A stretch of 64,000 nucleotides of DNA, from positions 2,106,902-2,170,901 of the forward strand of contig NW_019091418.1 in the NCBI RefSeq assembly GCF_001949145.1, in the 5' to 3' direction. The position numbers were made by a program, and so were the translations under genes. Positions 1-12,538 of this stretch are shown here, piece by piece; position 1 is the first letter of the stretch, and each line of letters begins with the position of its first letter. This DNA comes from Acanthaster planci. Taxonomy: Eukaryota > Echinodermata > Asteroidea > Valvatida > Acanthasteridae. Below the pieces are notes generated by a model. It made no database searches. It worked only from the letters and a program-made list of their open reading frames with translations, and was not told the DNA's origin.

Positions 1-491
1 ACTTAGAGGATCACCTTCTCTTTCAGGAAGGGCGTAGCATGTTCGCCTAACTCAATCAGTATTTGGCAGTATATACACGTAGACGAGATTCTGCAGTTTC
101 TAGACCTGCATTTCAGTTCTTCCATCTTCGTTTCACAACCGAATTTCTGCTACCAAAAATGCATTTCGTTTCTGCATAAACCCACTTATTTTGACAACAG
201 AAAAAGAGGAATTTTCAGTGGCCCCCTTTATGGCGCAAAGTTGTTCACTACAGTATTAAGTAAAACCCAAATTTCTGTTGCATACGCGAATTCGAAGCTT
301 AGACATGTGAGAGGCATTTCGTTTCATCAGGCGGTCTTCTCAGTTGCGGTGTCCACGGACAATAAATCGAAACAAAATGGTCACATTGGATAAAAATCTA
401 GATCACATAGGGCTGAAAGACTAATTGCATGTGAACGTGGTTGTAAATACTCAACATTTTACAATTGCCCACGCTGAGGTATCTGGGTTAT
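1..491. other. Intergenic DNA, no gene seen
   Basis: No exon with convincing splice sites or a recognisable protein motif was seen on either strand. The sequence is AT-rich and unremarkable up to the foldback element that begins at 492. Confidence 0.6.
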
Positions 492-699
492 GGAAGGGTA
501 TTGCTGCCAACGCGAAAATAATTACTTTAGCTCGTTTTAAACGACATAGTTATCTCATTAGACCACTTATCATCATCTCGTTTATACGAAATATCTACAT
601 GTATGTCGTTAAAACAAGATAACAACGTTACCTAACGACATAGCTATGTTATTTAAATGAGATAAGATAAATTTTTCGCTTTGGCAGCAATACGCTTCC
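492..699. mobile_element. Small foldback MITE with about 27-bp terminal inverted repeats
   Basis: The left end (492-518) and right end (673-699) are inverted copies of each other, sharing the core GTATTGCTGCCAA followed by GCGAAAA, with one or two mismatches. Inside, CGACATAG-TTAT/CTAT and TCTCATT words also recur in opposite orientation. At 208 bp with no coding capacity, this fits a miniature inverted-repeat element. No clear target duplication could be read outside the arms, so the superfamily is not assigned. Confidence 0.6.
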
Positions 700-1220
700 G
701 TCTCTCAAAGGCACTGCATTAGCTGTGATGTTGAGACGCTCCACTACATTCGAATCGTCACGTCAAGTTGAAGTGCTACGCGCCGAATTAGTTTTCCAAG
801 ATAAAGCCCCACAATCCCTTGATGTCTCTTTGCTGTTCTGGTCTGGGGATGAATAAGGTTCCCAGTTTGGTATGTTCTATGGTGAGGCGTATGAACAAGG
901 CGAAGAATGATGGGACTAAGACGCTCACCGTCCGCCTGCCAATTCATGTCGACAATCACTGCAAGAAAAGCTTTAGCGCCAATGCAACTGATTGTGGCAC
1001 CAGACCTCATAGCTTTAAGACTGCTTCAGGATCGGTTCATATTCCCAGCCTAGTTATTAAAGAACACTTCAAAATGTAATTTTGCTGCCTCCGTGCACCT
1101 GAACCCTACCCGCACTATACCGAGATAGCCCAGTAGAGCATCGCGCTGTGTACATACAGACGGAAGCAGTTTGTGGGTGACGGTTTCGCTATCCGCCTTG
1201 AGCAGAAACACCCCATCATC
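700..1220. other. Intergenic DNA, no gene seen
   Basis: Short overlapping open frames occur on both strands, but none has a recognisable motif, splice context or composition that would separate it from chance. Confidence 0.5.
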
Positions 1221-1506
1221 ATATATAACGGGTTTGCCCTTACCCAACGTATATTAATAAGCACTGTATGCTCAGTGCTTGTCCGAAAGCTTGCGAAAAA
1301 ACCTTACAAGCTTACTCGGGTGGGACTCGNTTAAGAGGAGATGCTCAGTGGTCGAGTGGTTAAGACATCTGCACTAGTAAGCAGGAGGTCGTGGGTTCGA
1401 GTCCCACCCGAGTAAGCTTGTGAGGTTTTTTCGCAAGCTCTCGGACAAGCACTGAGCATACAGTGCTTATTAATATACGTTGGGTAAGGGCAAACCCGTT
1501 ATACAT
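1221..1506. repeat. Near-perfect inverted repeat (109-bp arms) around a tRNA-like core
   Basis: Bases 1221-1329 are the reverse complement of 1398-1506 with only a few mismatches. The 68-base loop contains an undetermined base at 1330 directly at the inner edge of the left arm. The right arm begins inside the T-arm of a tRNA-like sequence and continues as its 3' body. This could be two head-to-head SINE copies, the left one lacking its tRNA head, or a snap-back/assembly artefact at the n. Confidence 0.8.
1337..1412 (+). repeat. tRNA-derived SINE head or tRNA pseudogene
   Basis: The segment carries an A-box-like TGGTCGAGTGGTTAAG and a B-box GGTTCGAGTCC, followed by a perfect 5-bp T-stem GTGGG/CCCAC. 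This resembles the Leu/Ser class of tRNAs. The anticodon arm pairs as CTGC/GCAG but leaves an 8-base loop containing TAG, and no good acceptor stem forms, so it is unlikely to be a working tRNA. Its fusion to a non-tRNA body that is repeated in inverted orientation upstream makes a SINE head the better reading. Confidence 0.6.
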
Positions 1507-2739
1507 AATTAACATCTCCCCAACGCAAAAATACATCTTGACCCCATCATCAGTTGAAAATAGCCCTGTTGGTGGAAAGTGCTCAAAAGTTGTTCGTAAC
1601 GATGTGACCGCAATGCTTTTATCTCAAAATTGTTCGTGAACCAACGAGGTGCTGTTCCCGTCAAAGGAACCTTCCTTGCTAGGAAAATTGCGCCCTCTCT
1701 TAATTGGCTCCGCCTTGGGTGGACAACAACTCAGTCTCACTTTGCGGTTGTCTTAGATTAGCCTTTACCGGTATATCCGCCGAGCAAGTCCGTCTGGTTT
1801 ACCCGATCAAGTGCAGCTGTAGTCTGGTTTTCAGACCTGATGATTCTGACTATCTCTTTCAATTTGAGGGTCCAATATCATTCAATGTCATGTGATAAGA
1901 AACGGAGGAAATCCTATATTTTCCGAACAAATCCGAATTCCGAACTCGTTGTAGTAACACAAGATAGTTCATAAGTACTGATCAGCGGATGAGTATAAGT
2001 AAAACATGTTTGAAAATAAAAGTCAGGGTCATAATGGATGTACTAATAATGGTGGATCTTAGAATTTTTGAGTAAACGCTTAAATTGAAGCTTCGTTAGC
2101 TCGGTTTGTATTGGAAGATTAACACGCGCCACACCTTTGTTGACCGAAGCAACATGACAGACAGTGCATTGCAACGCCTGCATCTACAGTGTTTCTTTCG
2201 GGACGATCCAGTGGGGCTGGTTGAATATTGTTTATTATTAATTATTGTTTATGCCTTAGAGTAAAAAAAAAATTGTTATGTGTGTATCTCGTGTTTAAAT
2301 TCTGTTTTATTTCAACAGGGTAGCCTTGTCAGTTAAAAATTGCTATCATTAAGGGCCCTGATAAAACTTAGAAATACATATAGAAATGGATTTAAAACAA
2401 TGTAAAACAGATTAAGTTAATAAAAGAGAAAAAAATAGGAACTGAATAGCAGTCGAACAACACAGGATTTCTATATGAAGTTAGGTAAAATGAAGTAAAA
2501 TATAAAAGCAAGAGAAATATATATATAATGTGTTATAATAAAGGTAGTTACACAAGGTTTGATAGCTGTAATCTACAACTTAAAGTTGTGTGATAGTTAT
2601 TAAGTTACTATAAAAGGTATATGTAAAGTTAAGGTTAAATGTTAAATAAAAGTTAAAGGAGACTTTTGAATCTAGAGAGGGACTCCGCCTGCCTTTTGAG
2701 AGGTATTAAACTTGCTCCACCCCAAGACCTTAGCCCTCA
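1507..2739. other. Intergenic AT-rich DNA, no gene seen
   Basis: No coding exon was recognised. The part from about 2230 to 2660 is especially A/T-rich, with short TA runs. Confidence 0.5.
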
Positions 2740-3235
2740 GAATGTGCATTTGCCTGCATTAGTTTTAGGGTGATAAGGCATGCATAGTGAGCCATTTGAC
2801 AGCGAAAGGTGCCAAATGATTCGAAGCTTTCTAACACACTTGAACACTTCGCTAAGTCTCTCAATATTGCTGTTAGAACAACTTGACCCACAACGCTGCA
2901 GACGTACTCGAACAAGGGCAAGACCACGCCACCACTAAGCATTTTAAAGGGGGGTAAGGTTTGACAGAACGTCGAAGAAAACCAATTTTGTTTGAGATTT
3001 TCTTAATTAACAACAAAATTGATATGTTCTGACCATGATAGCGACTCGTCCAGCATGACCCCCTTATGTTTAAAACTACTGACACGCTCAATAGCTTCTC
3101 TGTTTAATAAGGTGATTTGAATGTCTTCAACGTGAGTTAAGCGATGACGAGTGCCAAAAACCATTAACTTTGTTTTGCTGACATTCAGGGTGAGCTTATG
3201 TTGAAGAAGTATTTACTCATTATGTATTATGTGAA
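2740..3235 (-). mobile_element. Broken non-LTR retrotransposon reverse transcriptase, C-terminal part
   Basis: Reading the minus strand from about 3235 to 3005, one uninterrupted frame gives the downstream part of a LINE-type reverse transcriptase. It holds LTLNVSKTKLMVFG, then RVSSFKHKGVMLDESLSWSEHI, recognisable by KTK-x-M-x-F and by the FK-x-x-G-x-x-LD...LSW..HI pattern. The frame ends at a stop near 3005. The expected continuation (KKISNKIGFLRR, then a PLFEY stretch) follows in other frames down to about 2740, so at least two frame breaks are present. No start codon, endonuclease domain or 3' tail was found. Such enzymes copy element RNA at the target site. This copy is dead. The clade (CR1, Jockey or similar) is not resolved. 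Confidence 0.75.
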
Positions 3236-5546
3236 GTACATCCCGACAATAAAAGGAATGAAGCTTTCATCCAATCGACGGAGCTTCCGTGGTGACCCCT
3301 GAGATGTGTCATGAACTATTAAGCCGTGGGTCATAGCTAACCTAAGATTTTGTAGAGTCGTCAAGAATATTCAGGTTAGGGAACCAAACTGGTGCGGCCG
3401 TACTTCTCCAGCGATTTCATCGCTTTGAAATTTTGCCGAAAGTGTTTACTTCCTTCGAAACTTGTGGCACACTGTAGCGTCTGTCAATGGCGTAGCCACG
3501 GGGGGGGGCACCAAGAAAAAACAAAGATGTCGCCTTTTCCTTCCCCAACGAAAGAGTAAAAATTATACTTTGAAAATTAGCAATAATAGCACGCTTCTGA
3601 ACGTGAGATTTTGGTTCATGTAGCTCGTTATGTGCCAATGCCACCCAGCCTCCCGCAAGTGAAAGCCTATAGCTCGCTCATATGTACTCTCTGGGCGTGT
3701 TCGCGAGAATCACAAACAGACATCAAACGGTGGTCAAGCTGAGTAGAGCACAGCCGAGGATGTCAGTCGGTAATCATTTGGCTCACCATTCATGACGCAC
3801 TGCCCGTGACCTTTTTGTCCATACACCGCATCTATTACAGAGAATGAGAATGGAAATTCGTCATGAAAACTGACAGCGAATGTTAGCTGCCGGAGGGCCA
3901 TCCAGATTTGAAATCTTTTGCACCCGTCACTGATGGTGAATCTCAAGATGTTGTCCAGGGTGCCCAGGATCAAGTGTCAGTCAATTCGAGCACGTCAAGA
4001 GCGGTCTCAGACAGAGCTGAACTGTCAGAAGTCGTACCTGCCTATCCAAAATCACTCCACACAACGTAACTCAGGTTGCTGTTGAAAAGAGGTTTATAAA
4101 TCGCCTACAGTTGCTACCATATGCTGAAAAGCAGCGACGAGGGTACCCCCCAATAGTTCTGCTACCTGTATACCGACCAACAATATAATTTTTTGGCACT
4201 ACCCTACAATTTTTCGCGGCAAGTTTTTGAAGACAGTTTTCTGTCCTGAAAAACACCTCTAAGCAACCTTTTTCATGTCAAAATCGTGGGAGGTCGTAGA
4301 TCCAGGGGGATGTGCCCCCCGCACACACCCATTTTGACCATGGTGGATTTGCATTGAATCGTTCTCCCAACTGCAACATTTTGGCGGCAAAAAACGGATT
4401 GTGAAGACTTTTTCGGACTCCCCAACAACCAAATGTATTGAATGGCGCTCCAAAAGGGAGAACGGTTTAAAAAGCCATACGCCTCTTTGATGTAAGGTTC
4501 AGCAGGAGTAGAATAAGCATCATCCCCTTGTGTCATATGGTGCCAGCCCCCCTGCTTTTCAAATTTCCATAGCCAGTCAAGTCACTCGCCCCACAATACT
4601 TTATCCCCTTATTTCCACGCTCAATCATTTTACACCACTGCAGGGTCAAAACGCTTTTTTAACGTTTGCCCATCAACCACAACTTTTGAAAAGAATTACT
4701 TCTGGTGCCCCCCTTACTGTGTAAGGAGCAGTCCGGGTGCCTGGTTGTGCATTAAATGTACAGTACATTGTACCTTGTCTGTACAGGGTCAATTCGCGCA
4801 GTCGGAGTTCACAGGTATGGAACAGTTAACACATCTTATCTAATGAGCCAGTTTTTAGTTTCCGAATTGATATGAATATGAAATAAATTGAAAAATGGGG
4901 GACTGTCACGGGTCAGAAGGGGTTTGAAAATTCACAGCGAACGTTGAAAGATGTTAAACAAGTTCAAAGAAATAACACTGTAGGAACATGATACAAATTC
5001 ATTACACCTTGATACTAAGTTTCTAATGGAGGGTTAACATTGGAACAAAACTAAATGGAATACAGTTCCCCTGGGGACAAGGTTGAAAGATAATGGGCCA
5101 ATGCAAAATTCATCAGATAGAAATTACATGAGCTATAATGTATACCAACAGACATTGTGGGCGTTGTTCTTTACACAGAGAACGTAAAACGTAAGTATGC
5201 AGTGAACGTGTGGAGCGAGTGTTTGTTTACTCAGCTGGCTGTACGCACACTTCGACTATCCCCTCCGTTGTGCCATGAACTATATTTTTATGAATCACTG
5301 ACCGTGATAATGCCTGCCTGAAAGCCGGGACTGACTGATCAATTTATGATTTTCGTCTTCTACATGTATTGTGATTCGTGTTCCCTTCTTATACAGAGGG
5401 GCTTTCACGATTTTAGAGAGGCAAGGCTCACCAAGGGTACTGTTGAACACCGTACACAAATCAAATATTCAAGGCAACGCAAAAAAGAGTTCTAATCTGG
5501 AGCACGTACGCCAACTTAAGGTCTCTCTCCACCCGCGTACTTATAT
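3236..5546. other. Intergenic DNA, no gene seen
   Basis: Only short open frames without recognisable motifs are present. Several homopolymer C/G runs occur near 3500, 4310 and 4550. No RNA gene was identified. Confidence 0.5.
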
Positions 5547-5921
5547 ATGAGAGCGCTATCGCAGCTTCAAGATTCCCTGGTCTTCTTTGAATACCTGCTG
5601 TTATCGGGTTTCAATGAGAAACTCGATTTCTTTCCCGACATAGAAACTGAGTCCAGTTTCAACATGGAAGAAGATGTACGAGCAACGTACTGTACCCCGG
5701 CTGATAAGTCATGCATTCTCGGCAAAGAGGTACCCGGCGCCTCCTTGGGCGGTAGACTGGAGATGCTTCCTAAGGGACACATTCACGTCTTTCTGGTGCG
5801 CCACCCTTTCAAATCAATCATGTCTAATGAGAAATCACACTCACATTTCCCACCCGATATAACGTTTCTCATAATTAAGCCCAACGAGTTCAAGGCAATG
5901 TCGGATACGACTACGTCATAA
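5547..5921 (+). pseudogene. Possible sulfotransferase-like exon fragment
   Basis: A 124-codon open frame contains GHIHVFLVRHPFKSIMSN at about residues 78-95. This resembles the 3'-phosphosulfate-binding segment (hxFLIRxPxK...S) of P-loop sulfotransferase-like proteins. The N-terminal RALSQLQDSLVFFE resembles the stretch in the same family where a partner helix follows the P-loop. The P-loop itself and the C-terminal half are absent, and no convincing splice donor follows the motif. It is either an isolated exon or a gene relic. Recognition rests on one motif, so a chance frame remains possible. Confidence 0.35.
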
Positions 5922-8900
5922 CAATGTCCAGCTAACAGAAGCATGTAGTGCTAGATGCCGACGACCGTTGGCCAACCCCGCCAAAACCTTGCATCTGCTT
6001 TGCGAGGCCATCGGGTTGCCGTTCAGTCAGCAGCTACTTTGCCGGGAGCAAGTCAAAGGGGAAACCCCCTCCAATTGGCTGATGCCAAAGTTCATGTGGC
6101 GCAACGGCGTGGCGACTTGATTGTGGCTAGGGGGGCCACATCACAGGAACAAAATATACTTTTCATGCTAATGCTTTTTACTGATGGGGGGGGGCAGGTT
6201 CCCGGGGCCCCTCCCTCGGACGGCAGTATTATGGTGTGAAAATCAGGACTTGGGTACATTTTCTAAATCTTTGATCTGATCGGCACCCTCTTAAGAGTGC
6301 CGATCGGAGAGTGTCTTTCTTTGTCACAGAGCCTGAAAGACATAAGGCCACACGGCGAGCATCCTTAACCCTCGAGTGTCCACCTTTTTAGAAGAATTAT
6401 TTCCATTAGATAGCCTCCTTAGAAAACCTTATGTCGGGACTTTTTTTATTGTGTTCTTCAAATAAAAATGGTAGGAAAATTACTTGGAGATGGTTTTAAA
6501 AAAGGAAAAACGATTTTATGACGCCACCTCCAGCATTATCGTATCTAAGCGTACCCCGTTGGTTCGTGCCAGTGTGTTCCCACATCATCTAATTACATTG
6601 TGAACACTTACCTGCACCGTCAGCAGATTGTTTCTATTAGTCGGGCTGGCTTTGAATTTAAACAACGACATCTAGATAAAGTTAACAAAAAACAAAAAAC
6701 AAACAAACAGATTTTCCGACCTATGACAGTAGCATCGTGCAAGGAAACTGATTTACAGGCCCCGTCCCAAAGGTGATTTTTTGCGAGGCAAATGCCACGC
6801 AAAAATAACTGCAAATCTTCACACCATTGACGTTATTTTGTTCCTATTCAAGGGTTCTGGGCATCATGTCATCAATTAAGGGATCATCTTCAGGCTGCAG
6901 TGTTCGGACGTCTTTTGTTGTCGGTTCAACAACATGGCATAATACATGTACTATCAAAACACCGCTACACTATTAAAACTGATTGAGTTGTGCTGCAATG
7001 TACGTGTTTCTCTAAAATCTATTTTTTACAGAGAATCTTTGTAACAGACGCACTAGTGTGACTTCACAGTGATTTTTTGGAGTTACAACAGAGCCTCGTA
7101 ACAAGCTTTGTAAATGTACAATTTTCTTCTGCAACATGAATTAACATAAATTTAGATATTGACCTTGGTGCTCAAAATCATTTTCATAAAGCTGGTTTTG
7201 CCATATTTCTCATGTTTCCTGTTATTGTTTTTGGGGATAAAGAGTTTTAATAGTCATCTTGAAAAAAAAAAAACAAGGACAGCTAAAACAAATATGTCGT
7301 TAACGTGTCAACCTGCCAACTGTGACTAAAGTTGAAAGAAAAATCGATGCACAATATAATGAAGCTGCGTGCCATTATAGATAAGTCTAGTAGCAACTGT
7401 GATCATACTGCGTCTATCAAGTGCAGCGAGGAAATATGCCTCATCACATCAAATAAAAAGCAAACGTGTCAATGTTATGACCAACGAAAAAGCGTATGTA
7501 TCTCCCTCAACCTTGTAAGCAGTCTTCCTCAACCTCATCTAGCCTACGTGGCTTCCACAGCGGAAAACAACGTCTTTGTAAATTCACAAATAAAAATCTG
7601 TTCACGTATGAGCCTACGTATATAAACATGAAATTTCATAAGAATTGACATAAGATTATATGTAAATGTACAGGGAAATATTTAACAGTGAACAATGGAT
7701 ACACTGCAAAGCAAGCCTTGACTGGTTCTGGTACTTAGCCATTATCGTGAAATGCACTTTTAATTCACAAACCCCAACCGCCATACCCAACACTGACTGC
7801 ATCTTCCAATTAGAATTCTGATCGCCACATTTTACCAAAATAATCCCCCGATCGACATACTTAAGAGAATACAGGTAACCTTGATAATATGTTGATAAGC
7901 CTATGTATTTGTGTATTGCCCTGGGTTGATTTTGAGCTAATTATAAGCAACATACGCTGTCTGTTGTTGCTATGGCCAAATCGATTCCTGGCACTTATAA
8001 ACGTAGACCGATGTTGACGTTGAGGGCTTTTGTAACAGTATTTGTTGCCTGCACGTAGTGCATTTTCATAATTATTGTTTGCGGTGCAATGGTCAAAGGT
8101 TGTCCTTTTCAGTGCCGCGAACCAGAGTGCGAAACCATAGTTCCTTGTGCGATTCAGTTTTAACACTGGGTAGGGTAGTCTTCTCTTTCAAAAGACGATG
8201 GCCTTGATCATTTGGCCAGGCTGGATTTCAAAAAGCTGACAGGGTGAGTAACATGAGTGAAAACCTTGAGTACTTTGCCACAACTGTCCATTTTTAATGA
8301 TGTAAGAAATGACCGTGATCTTGGAGAAATACGAAGCCCATCCCATTGCTTCACGACGTAGGGTGTTGCCAACGACGGTGACCTACATGTACATGTACGT
8401 GTTATAGTACTCAAAACAGAGTTCACTATGTCGCAAGCTACGAGCTGTGTGTCAACTATACACGTCTACAACAATCGTGCCGTTTTTCCACTAAATAATA
8501 CCTTATCTTGGTGGGTATGCGAGCTATTCCAGCATTTCAGGTAACATAATTGTATTGTTAATATTTTTTTTTGGGGGGGGGAAACGATAGGCCATTAATT
8601 ATTACTATTCTATTCAGAAAACTGGATACGATTCCATGAAATCCGTGGGCATCGTTCAGATCAGTATATTTGGCAAAGAATGTTTTAAATTTCAGATACG
8701 ATGGATAGGTAGCCGGGGCTAGCACCATTATTAAACAAGATGAATAATTCATCTTCTTAGCAGTAAAATCCCAGGATAGGAGCTACATGTACATGTAGAA
8801 CACAACTCTGAATTGGTTCTTCCAAATATCTTATTAAATAAACAGAAGAAACATTTGTAATAAGTTACCCGAGCGAGGTGCAACATGTTACATTTTACTT

Positions 8901-9928
8901 GCGATACATGGTTTCTAGAAACAACGGATATAGGACCATGGGGGTCATGTTCATGCATGTCTGTGTATGACTAGGACTTGCACGTACAGTGTATGTACGA
9001 TGTGTAGTTCCTGCCAATTCTGCCATTGTGCTTGTTAAATAATATTAAATCAAATATTTTAAAGTTACCCTCTCTTTTAAAGAATAAAAATGAAGAATTA
9101 GTATTTTATAGATAACTTAAGGTAAAAAAGATTACAACACTGACTTAAATATTTCAACTGTCCGCGAGTAATCTGATAAAACCACTGCGTTGAATTTGTC
9201 CATGTAATCTCTATTCACGGTCAAATTACACGAAAATGCTGGAAATTTGAAAGAATTACAATATTCGTACACCATGATTCTACTGCAAACATAATTATAT
9301 CTGGCATCTTTCAATTAGAAATAAACTTTCACAACGAAGCATTTTTTCATGTTTAGGCCTATGTGTTAATATTTTTATTTGGAAATACTGCATGCATGTG
9401 CAACGGAGTATATATATTTCTCAGGCCAATTGCTTTAGGCTTATTTGACCAACACTCAAAATATTACACCAGATCGTCGAATCTGTAAGAGCAATAAACA
9501 ATTAGCGCCTTTGGACAAATAATCACTGTAAAGTCCGTCGGAAATGAAGGGCAGCCATCTCGGAGATTCAGTCTTGACTGGTTCAATAGTTCATGCCGTG
9601 CCGAGTATAGAACATGCACTGTAGGAAGGGAAGCACATAAAACATGCATGCATCAGGAATCAGCGGGCTAAAACAGAAAATGGCTCTGAGCTAATACATT
9701 CAGGCAATGCATACATAGAATGTTACATAATTTAAGTACGATACTGCAAAAATAAAACATGCAACTGTTCTGTAACTTTAAACTTACCTGTTTTAAGTGC
9801 AATTTAGTATCTGTACACAGTCAGGAGTTTACGTCGACGACGTCCGTTGCACCAAAATATTACAAAATTCTGAAAAGTTACAACTTTTGGTTTAATACAT
9901 GCGGTACATATACCGGCATAAATGATAA
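5922..9928. other. Intergenic DNA, no gene seen
   Basis: No supported exon was found. A strong hairpin sits at 6278-6305, formed by GATCGGCA/TGCCGATC and CTCTT/AAGAG. ACATGTACATGT-type palindromes occur near 8390 and 8790. The rest is ordinary AT-rich spacer. Confidence 0.5.
6278..6305. repeat. 13-bp-arm imperfect palindrome
   Basis: GATCGGCA (6278-6285) pairs with TGCCGATC (6298-6305), and CTCTT pairs with AAGAG directly inside it, leaving only a two-base CC bulge. It may be the remnant of a foldback element. No gene next to it suggests a terminator or regulatory role. Confidence 0.5.
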
Positions 9929-10051
9929 GTCATCATGTACTTTGATCGATTCACGACGGATGTGTGAGCATCAACCGACGCAACCTCACGATGGGACAAC
10001 TGAAGAAACACTTGTCAGAGTATGGATTTGATCTTAAACGAACATCCAAAG
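9929..10051 (+). pseudogene. Possible exon of a transposase/integrase-associated helical domain
   Basis: The frame 9929-10051 is open between a stop at 9926 and a GTAAAT donor-like site at 10052. It reads as a YFDRF...SINRRNL...LKKHLSEYGF...KRT pattern. This resembles the N-terminal helical segment (IxxYF...I-S-RTLKxxLKxxGL-RR) that precedes the integrase-like core in a family of animal transposon-derived proteins. It is only about 41 residues and no neighbouring exon was found, so the call is weak. Confidence 0.3.
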
Positions 10052-12530
10052 GTAAATAATATTTTAGACAAACTTCATTAGAGTTCATAGAAGTGGAAGT
10101 TTCTGCTGAATTAGAAAAATGACACACACCCTCTCTCTCTCAACGACACTGAGTGAAAATGGAAGGCCTACAGTACTCCGCAAAGATCTTCAACGGATAC
10201 ACACTGTTTTGGGTCTGGTGACATATACCTTTCGATGCTGTACTATGACTTTTGAAAACTTGCATGCCATAAACCTGTCTCATTCCAGGCAAAAAGCAAT
10301 TAGAAAAGCGATGAGAATGTAACATTTCCTTGGAGCCTGTATAGTTCCCATTTTTGATAGGGTGATTTCTGTCAATCTCAGACAAAAAATGTCTTGGCAT
10401 GCATTCTTTGACCAAACAGTAGAACATCCAAAGAGAAATTAGTACACATGCCTCTTAAGTATGTGGCCTTTTGTGGATGGTTGTGTTCTATACTGCCAAC
10501 ACCAGGCAGAATCACATTTTAAAATTTAAATTCATTACCTGTTCCTGCATAATACAGCCTATCTATATTGTACTGTACACTAGTCTATGTGCACTGTACA
10601 TTACGATGGCTAAACTAATAACTAATACCACAGCCACAATAGCTTCAACAAGCAGCCACTAAGACACGCTACATAATGTACATGTATTTCCTACAGTGAC
10701 TGGTGAGGCATAAAATTAACAATAGCTAGGCTTTTTGTAACGCATAAAGTTCTTTGTGCAATAATGGCTAACCAAGGGTTGTGCAAGGCCGACACGGTCC
10801 TACACAACCTGCCTGGGTACGACACAAATATTTATGGAAACTCACCCTCAATAATAGGTGTCTGAAGACTAGAACTAGTCGCTACACACCACTGGCCTAG
10901 CTGACAAATGCACTAAATAGACAGTTTGTCCTCAAACCCCCATTATCAACCTGAGTCAATAGGCCCATACTGTACGCTTTTGGGGTAAAGTCTAATGCAC
11001 GTGTATGTAACTAATCTGAGTATTTTTTTCTTGGAACAGAATGTGTATAAGAATTCGAAAGTGAACACAGTCTCTATCTGAGCAATGCACCCTGGCACTT
11101 GATATAACCTTCAATTACTTCCACAGCAAGACGTCGCGTGAATATAAAGAGGAGAGTTATGCAAAAGACCATCACTTCAAACCTTCACGAATGCTTTGAA
11201 GTTCTACATTGTGTTCTACATTGTGTTCTGCATTGTGTTCTGCATTGTGTGTAATACTTGGAATCATTATAATAAAGTGGGCTTTGGGATTTTTTCGAAT
11301 TACTAGTGCATGGCGTCAAAGGCAACGTTGAAGCAGCGCAATTGGAAGTTTAGAATCATCTGCTCTAGCAAAACACAAGCCCATCAGAATAGTATGTTTA
11401 TTCAGAAGTAGGCCATATTTGATTAGCAGCGGCTTTTTAAAACCTGGCAATAAAAAGGACTTGCAAAAAGGACTTGCGTGGGGGGGGGACATGTCCCCAG
11501 TCGAAAATGTACATACACAATCAGAAGGAAAAGTGTGTGGAGTGGGCATTGGGCCACTCCCCCCCCCCTTCTGCAGTCAGTGTTAATTGCTCACTTCTGG
11601 AAAGTTCATTAAATCATAATTGGTATTCAAGCAAGAGAAAAGGCTACACACGGGCTACAGTTGAACCTCATTATTATGGATTTAAATATTTCTAAAATAT
11701 TTTTATTACTATTAATTGCTCTTTGTAAGGCCAGAAATAAACCTAATGTGCATTAATAAGGGCTTTTTAGAAAAAAGTCATTTTCTCTTGATAAAACCAC
11801 TTAGACCAACACAGCAATATTGTGGCCATTTATCATTAAAGGTTTATGCAATTCATTGCTTTTGTCTGTTCAAAGTGGAGAAAATTGTAAACAAATATGT
11901 TCATTTTTATTTTAATCATAAGTAGCCAACAATTTGAGAAAAAGTACACAAAAGATACCAAGCATATCTTGTAACTACCTACATGTATGTTTGCTAAGCA
12001 TTTTATTCAGAAACCCTCTGAACTAATTGGTTCATAATTAATCTGTTCAACATGATCGTGCTTTCCTATAATATGTGTTAATGCAAAGCCCAAAATTAAC
12101 AATGCAATTTGAGATTCAATATCTTTAAGGAAACAATAGAGACGCTATGAACTGCGACTATTAAAATTAACTTTTCGAATGACGGCTATGTGTTAAATAT
12201 ACTACTTACACTTGACATCGATAGGATGTTACTTATTGATCATCAGCATATGCTGCAACAGATGACGGATCTGACCAAATTGTGAAAGCAGTCAGAATAT
12301 ATTGTGTTTTTGCACTATTCTCCTTTGTTTATTCACGTGTGCACAAAACAACAAATAGGATATCGACTTGACATTTCGCTCGAGTTTACTTTTGCGCCAT
12401 CGGGTCAGTTCATCAATAACAACTGCACACTAATTCACATTGTCAGGTGTTTGAGAGCAGGGCCATTGTTTGTGGTAACTAACGCGTTAACAGCGGTGTG
12501 CACTGTTCCGTGTTGTACTATAACCCGAGA
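10052..12530. other. Intergenic DNA with a short tandem repeat
   Basis: No supported gene. A short CT-dinucleotide run lies near 10130. At about 11200-11250 a 12-bp unit (TTCTACATTGTG and its TTCTGC variant) is repeated about four times. The remainder is A/T-rich. Confidence 0.5.
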
Positions 12531-12538
12531 TCTGATGT
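12531..12538. repeat. Target-site duplication, left copy
   Basis: TCTGATGT lies immediately outside the left arm of the foldback element and matches ACTGATGT at 14291-14298 in seven of eight positions. Confidence 0.6.

Noticed and set aside
1337-1412. A working tRNA-Leu(TAG)
   Set aside because: The acceptor stem does not form and the anticodon loop has eight bases; fits a SINE head better.
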